64,000 nt of DNA from contig CAVOSJ010000007.1 of the NCBI GenBank assembly GCA_963698885.1, positions 1 to 64,000 of the forward strand, read 5' to 3'. Each line of letters starts with the position of its first letter. Positions within the stretch are counted from its first letter, which is position 1. The DNA comes from JBARKJ01 sp963698885. Its GTDB lineage: Bacteria > Nitrospirota > JACRHJ01. This document shows positions 60,813 through 64,000 of this stretch, piece by piece. The notes under the pieces were generated by a model. The model made no database searches and was not told where the DNA came from. It worked only from the letters and a program-made list of their open reading frames with translations. The position numbers and the translations under genes are program-made.

Positions 60813-63374
60813 TTGACCGACAAATCAGGCATAAACGCAATCTCCGGGCTTTCCGAGGCCCAGGCCGCTGAAAGGTTAAACGAAGAGGGATATAATGAAC
60901 TTCCCTTCGAGCGGAGCCGCGGCGTATTGGCCATCATTTTCAAGATAGTGCGCGAGCCGATGTTCTTGCTGTTAATCGCCGGCGGGATACTCTATCTCCT
61001 GCTGGGAGACATACGGGAAGCGCTGATGCTCCTGGCCTTTGTTTTTGTCGTGATAGGGATCACGTTCTACCAGGAGCGAAAGACCGAACGGACGCTGGAG
61101 GCTCTTCGCGGCCTCTCCAGCCCGCGCGCCCTTGTAATCCGGGACGGATCGGAAAAGCGCATTGCGGGCCGTGAAGTCGTAAGGGGCGACATATTGGTGT
61201 TAAAGGAAGGCGACCGCGTCCCGGCGGACGCGAGGGTGCTCTCCTGCATAAATCTTTCGGCGGACGAATCCCTGTTGACGGGCGAATCGATACCCGTGCG
61301 GCAAAGCCGCCCAGGAAGGAGAAATGGAAATATGCCCCCCCGGCGGAGACGGCCTGCCTTTCGTTTATTCCGGCACGTTGATAGTACGCGGCAGCGGCAT
61401 CGCGGAGGTAAGGGCTACCGGTATTAAATCCGAGATAGGAAAAATCGGCAAGGCGCTGCAGGCGGTCGGAGTCGAAGAGACGTCGCTCCAAAAAGAGACA
61501 AGCCGCATAGTGAAGGTACTCGCCGTGGCCGGTCTGTCTTTGTGCGCGGTCGTGATAACCGTCTACGGGGTTACGCGCGGGAACTGGCTGAGTGGGCTTC
61601 TGGCGGGCATAACCCTGGCCATGTCCATCCTGCCGGAGGAACTCCCGGTTATCCTGGTCATATTCCTGGCCCTGGGCGCGTGGCGGATATCGCAAAAGCA
61701 TGTGCTGGCACGGCGTACCCAGGCGATAGAGACGCTCGGCTCGGCCACCGTATTATGCGTTGACAAGACAGGGACGATTACGCAAAACCGCATGACGGTC
61801 AGCGGGATATACGCCGGGGGCGAATTTTATAGCCTGGACGGCAAAAGCCCCCTGCCGGAGAAGTTCCACGAGCTGGTCGAGTTCGGCATCCTCGCCAGCC
61901 AGACGGACCCGTTCGACCCCATGGAAAAGGCCATACGGCGGCTTGGCGAAACCAGCCTGGCAAAAACCGAACACCTCCACGGGGACTGGACGCTGGTGCA
62001 GGAATATCCCCTGTCGGAGGAGATGCTTTCCCTGTCGCATGTATGGAAATCCCCTGACGGAACGGACTTTATCATTGCAGCCAAGGGCGCGCCCGAATCC
62101 ATAGCCGACCTGTGCCATTTTACAAAAGGGCAGATGATGGACCTGCTTTTGAATATCGACAAGATGACCGGCAAAGGGCTTCGAGTCATCGGTGTCGCAA
62201 AAGCGAGTTTCCGGCAAGCCGTCCTGCCCGTCCGGCAGCATGATTTCGGTTTCGAGTTCATAGGCCTGATAGGACTGACCGACCCGGTAAGGCCTATGGT
62301 CGCCGAAGCGGTAAAAAACTGCTACGGCGCGGGCATCCGCGTGGTAATGATTACCGGCGATTATCCCGGCACCGCCCGGAACATAGCCAGTGAAATAGGT
62401 CTTATCCGGTTGGACTGCATAACCGGGCCCGAACTCGATGGAATGACCGAGCGGCGAGCTTAGGGACGCGGATAAAGACGGCTGACATCTTCGCCAGGGT
62501 CGTGCCTGAGCAGAAGCTCCGCCTGGTGAATGCGCTGAAGGCGAACGGCGAGATAGTCGCGATGACCGGAGACGGGGTAAACGACGCACCCGCCTTGAAA
62601 TCGGCTCACATCGGCATCGCCATGGGCGAAAGGGGTACCGATGTGGCGCGCGAATCCGCCGATTTAGTCCTGCTCGATGACGATTTTTCATCAATCGTGA
62701 AGGCGGTGAGGCTGGGCCGGAGGATATTCGACAATATAAAAAAAGCGGTCTCTTATGCCTCTGCCGTCCACGTGCCGATTGCAGGCATGGTATTGATACC
62801 AGTGCTCCTGAAATGGCCACTGGTCCTCTTGCCAGTGCATATCCTGTTCCTTGAGCTCATCATCGACCCGGCCTGTTCAATCGTTTTCGAGGCGGAACCT
62901 GAAGAGTCGGGCATCATGGACCGGCCGCCGAGGCGCCAGAACGAACACCTCTTCGGTAAGAAGGCAGTTTTATTAAGCGCCCTTCAGGGCTTAAGCGTGC
63001 TGGCTATCGTCTTCGGCGCCTTCTATTTCGCCATGGTGAATAACCGGGGTGAAGACGAGGCGCGCGCCCTGTCATTCACGACCTTGATTGTCGCCAACCT
63101 GGCCCTTATCCTTACGAACCGCTCGTGGTCGAGGACGGTTTTCAAGACGCTCCGCACGCCAAACGCCGCGCTCTGGTGGGTGTTAAGCGGGGCGATAAGC
63201 TTCCTGGCGCTGGTTTTAAGCGTGCCCTTCCTGCGCGGGATATTTAAATTTGACGCACTCGGTCCGGCGGATTTATTAATCTGCTTCGCGGCAGGGATGT
63301 TAAGCATAGCCTGGTTCGAAGCGCTTAAGTTTTTTGGGTTTATATCTCCCGGCAATAAAAAAATTAGAAGTTGA
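60813..63374 (+). CDS. P-type cation-transporting ATPase, P2-like (two apparent frameshifts)
   Basis: About 853 residues, from TTG 60813 (MTDKSGINAISGLSEAQAAERL). The N-terminal cation-ATPase domain, ADESLLTGESIPV (actuator TGES), ILPEELPVILVIFLALGAWRIS (ion-site proline in M4), VLCVDKTGTITQNRM (phosphorylated Asp), MITGDYPGTA and VAMTGDGVNDAPALK are all present, with C-terminal membrane helices. Frames break near 61310 (one extra base) and 62455 (one missing base). M4 PEEL resembles P2 Ca2+/Mn2+ pumps (PEGL) but with Glu, so the ion is not certain. No ribosome-binding site is visible before TTG. Confidence 0.88.
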
Positions 63375-63494
63375 AGCAGGCCAACATATCGTTTGACCGG
63401 GCTGTAGATTAAGTTTATGATTATTAAACAGAAATAAATTTTCGGGCGGGGAAACTTGAAGGGTTTTTTATACTTGACAAAATTAATTTAGTTA

Positions 63495-63525
63495 TTGATT
63501 TTCTTTACTTGACTTATGATATAAT
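63495..63525 (+). promoter_or_regulatory. Promoter for the PAS sensor gene
   Basis: Perfect TATAAT (63520-63525) with TTGATT 19 bases upstream (63495-63500), in AT-rich DNA. Extra TTGAC sequences at 63475 and 63509 are not at proper spacing. Confidence 0.5.
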
Positions 63526-63553
63526 CAATTCAAGGGAACTCTAGGAGAATCCG

Positions 63554-64000
63554 ATGGAAAAGGCGGACGTGCCCGAACAGAAAAAGGGAACGGAAAAGGT
63601 CGAGGGCGGGCTCTTCGAAAGCGAGGTCAACCGCGCCATCCTCAACACCGTCCTTGATGGCATTATAACTATAAACTCTGACGCAACCGTCGTCAGTTTC
63701 AACCCCTCCGCGGAAAGAATCTTCGGCTACAGCAAATCGGAAGTCATAGGCAAGAACGTCAACATGCTGATGCCGGAGCCTTACCACTCCGAACATAATT
63801 CGTACCTGAACAACTACCTGACAACCGGCGTAAAAAAAGTCATAGGCCTGGGCCGCGAGGTCAGGGGCCGGAAGAAGGACGGAAGCGAGTTTCCGCTCGA
63901 CCTGGCCGTTTCGGAGATGCTGGTGGACGGCAGGAGGATGTTCACGGGGATAATACGCGATATTACCGAGAAAAAGAAGGCGGAAGAAGCTGTTTCGAGG
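63554..64000 (+). CDS. PAS-domain sensor, FixL-like PAS (3' partial)
   Basis: ATG 63554 with AGGAG upstream. The PAS domain (about residues 25-140) reads ILNTVLDGIITINSDATVVS, AERIFGYSKSEVIGKNVNML, MPEPYHSEHNSYLNNYL, VIGLGREVRGRKKDGSEFPL and FTGIIRDITEKKKAEEA, very like FixL and related histidine kinases. The position corresponding to the FixL haem histidine appears to be lysine (GVKKVIGLGR), so haem binding in that way is doubtful. A kinase domain would be expected past the window edge. Confidence 0.85.
   Translation, partial: MEKADVPEQKKGTEKVEGGLFESEVNRAILNTVLDGIITINSDATVVSFNPSAERIFGYSKSEVIGKNVNMLMPEPYHSEHNSYLNNYLTTGVKKVIGLGREVRGRKKDGSEFPLDLAVSEMLVDGRRMFTGIIRDITEKKKAEEAVSR

Noticed and set aside
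1..64000. CRISPR arrays, insertion sequences, phage or integron elements
   Set aside because: No direct-repeat/spacer array, transposase, integrase or phage structural gene was seen. The only tandem direct repeats are the coding repeats of the protease.

Overview
This window comes from a diderm (Gram-negative) bacterium with GC-rich coding DNA. Outer-membrane and LPS genes (lpxC, gmhA, an hldE-type adenylyltransferase, lolA, bamD) establish the envelope. A dapL-type lysine pathway, a fused SpeH-SpeE polyamine enzyme, a DUF166 protein and abundant PAS/receiver kinases suggest an anaerobic or microaerophilic lineage of the Nitrospirota/Desulfobacterota kind. The lineage is an inference; no rRNA is present. 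There are no insertion sequences, phage genes or CRISPR arrays. One tRNA (Asn) is present.

Layout. 0-13.3 kb (+): end of an LPS glycosyltransferase locus, then a long same-strand run carrying lysA, dapF, dapA, dapB and dapL, which covers aspartate-semialdehyde to lysine except for its first precursors. It is interleaved with a FAH-family enzyme, rph, rdgB, an FmdB-like protein, engB, a cyclophilin, bamD and a Met8-type sirohaem gene. 13.4-16.1 kb: lpxC (+), then a ferredoxin-OsmC-DUF166 operon (-). 16.1-20.2 kb: polyamine region, with a structured leader containing a possible leader peptide and terminator, the SpeH-SpeE fusion, an AT-rich non-coding stretch and an arginine/ornithine decarboxylase-family gene. 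20.2-32.3 kb (-): TPR protein, chagasin-like inhibitor, then mltG, three SurA/PrsA-type isomerases and mfd, then Yip1-like, hldE-type, a CxxC protein, a deoxyhypusine-synthase-like gene and gmhA. 32.4-46.4 kb (+): S4 protein, pdxA, haemerythrin, DUF302, rsmA, rnj, a DUF3828 gene, thiGEC, lolA, yajQ, a response-regulator diguanylate cyclase, aconitase, a nuclease and tRNA-Asn. 46.6-64 kb: HU/IHF, a large secreted papain-family protease with tandem repeats, a zinc-ribbon/SPFH pair, two divergent paralogous sensor kinases, a cupin, a membrane phosphoesterase, a P-type ATPase and the start of a PAS sensor.

Two global features stand out. First, at least 17 intergenic loci carry a dispersed repeat made of two AT-rich hairpins (A: GTTACTTTTCTTT arms; B: GTTACCTTTTT arms) joined by a conserved linker, in both orientations. 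Arms show paired substitutions, copies punctuate the lysine run gene by gene, and in two places a hairpin supplies the end of a protein and its stop codon. Second, about 20 single-base frameshifts interrupt essential genes (mfd, aconitase, dapF, bamD and others), mostly as one extra base. This looks like sequencing or assembly error rather than gene decay, so those genes are annotated as whole genes with an apparent frameshift.
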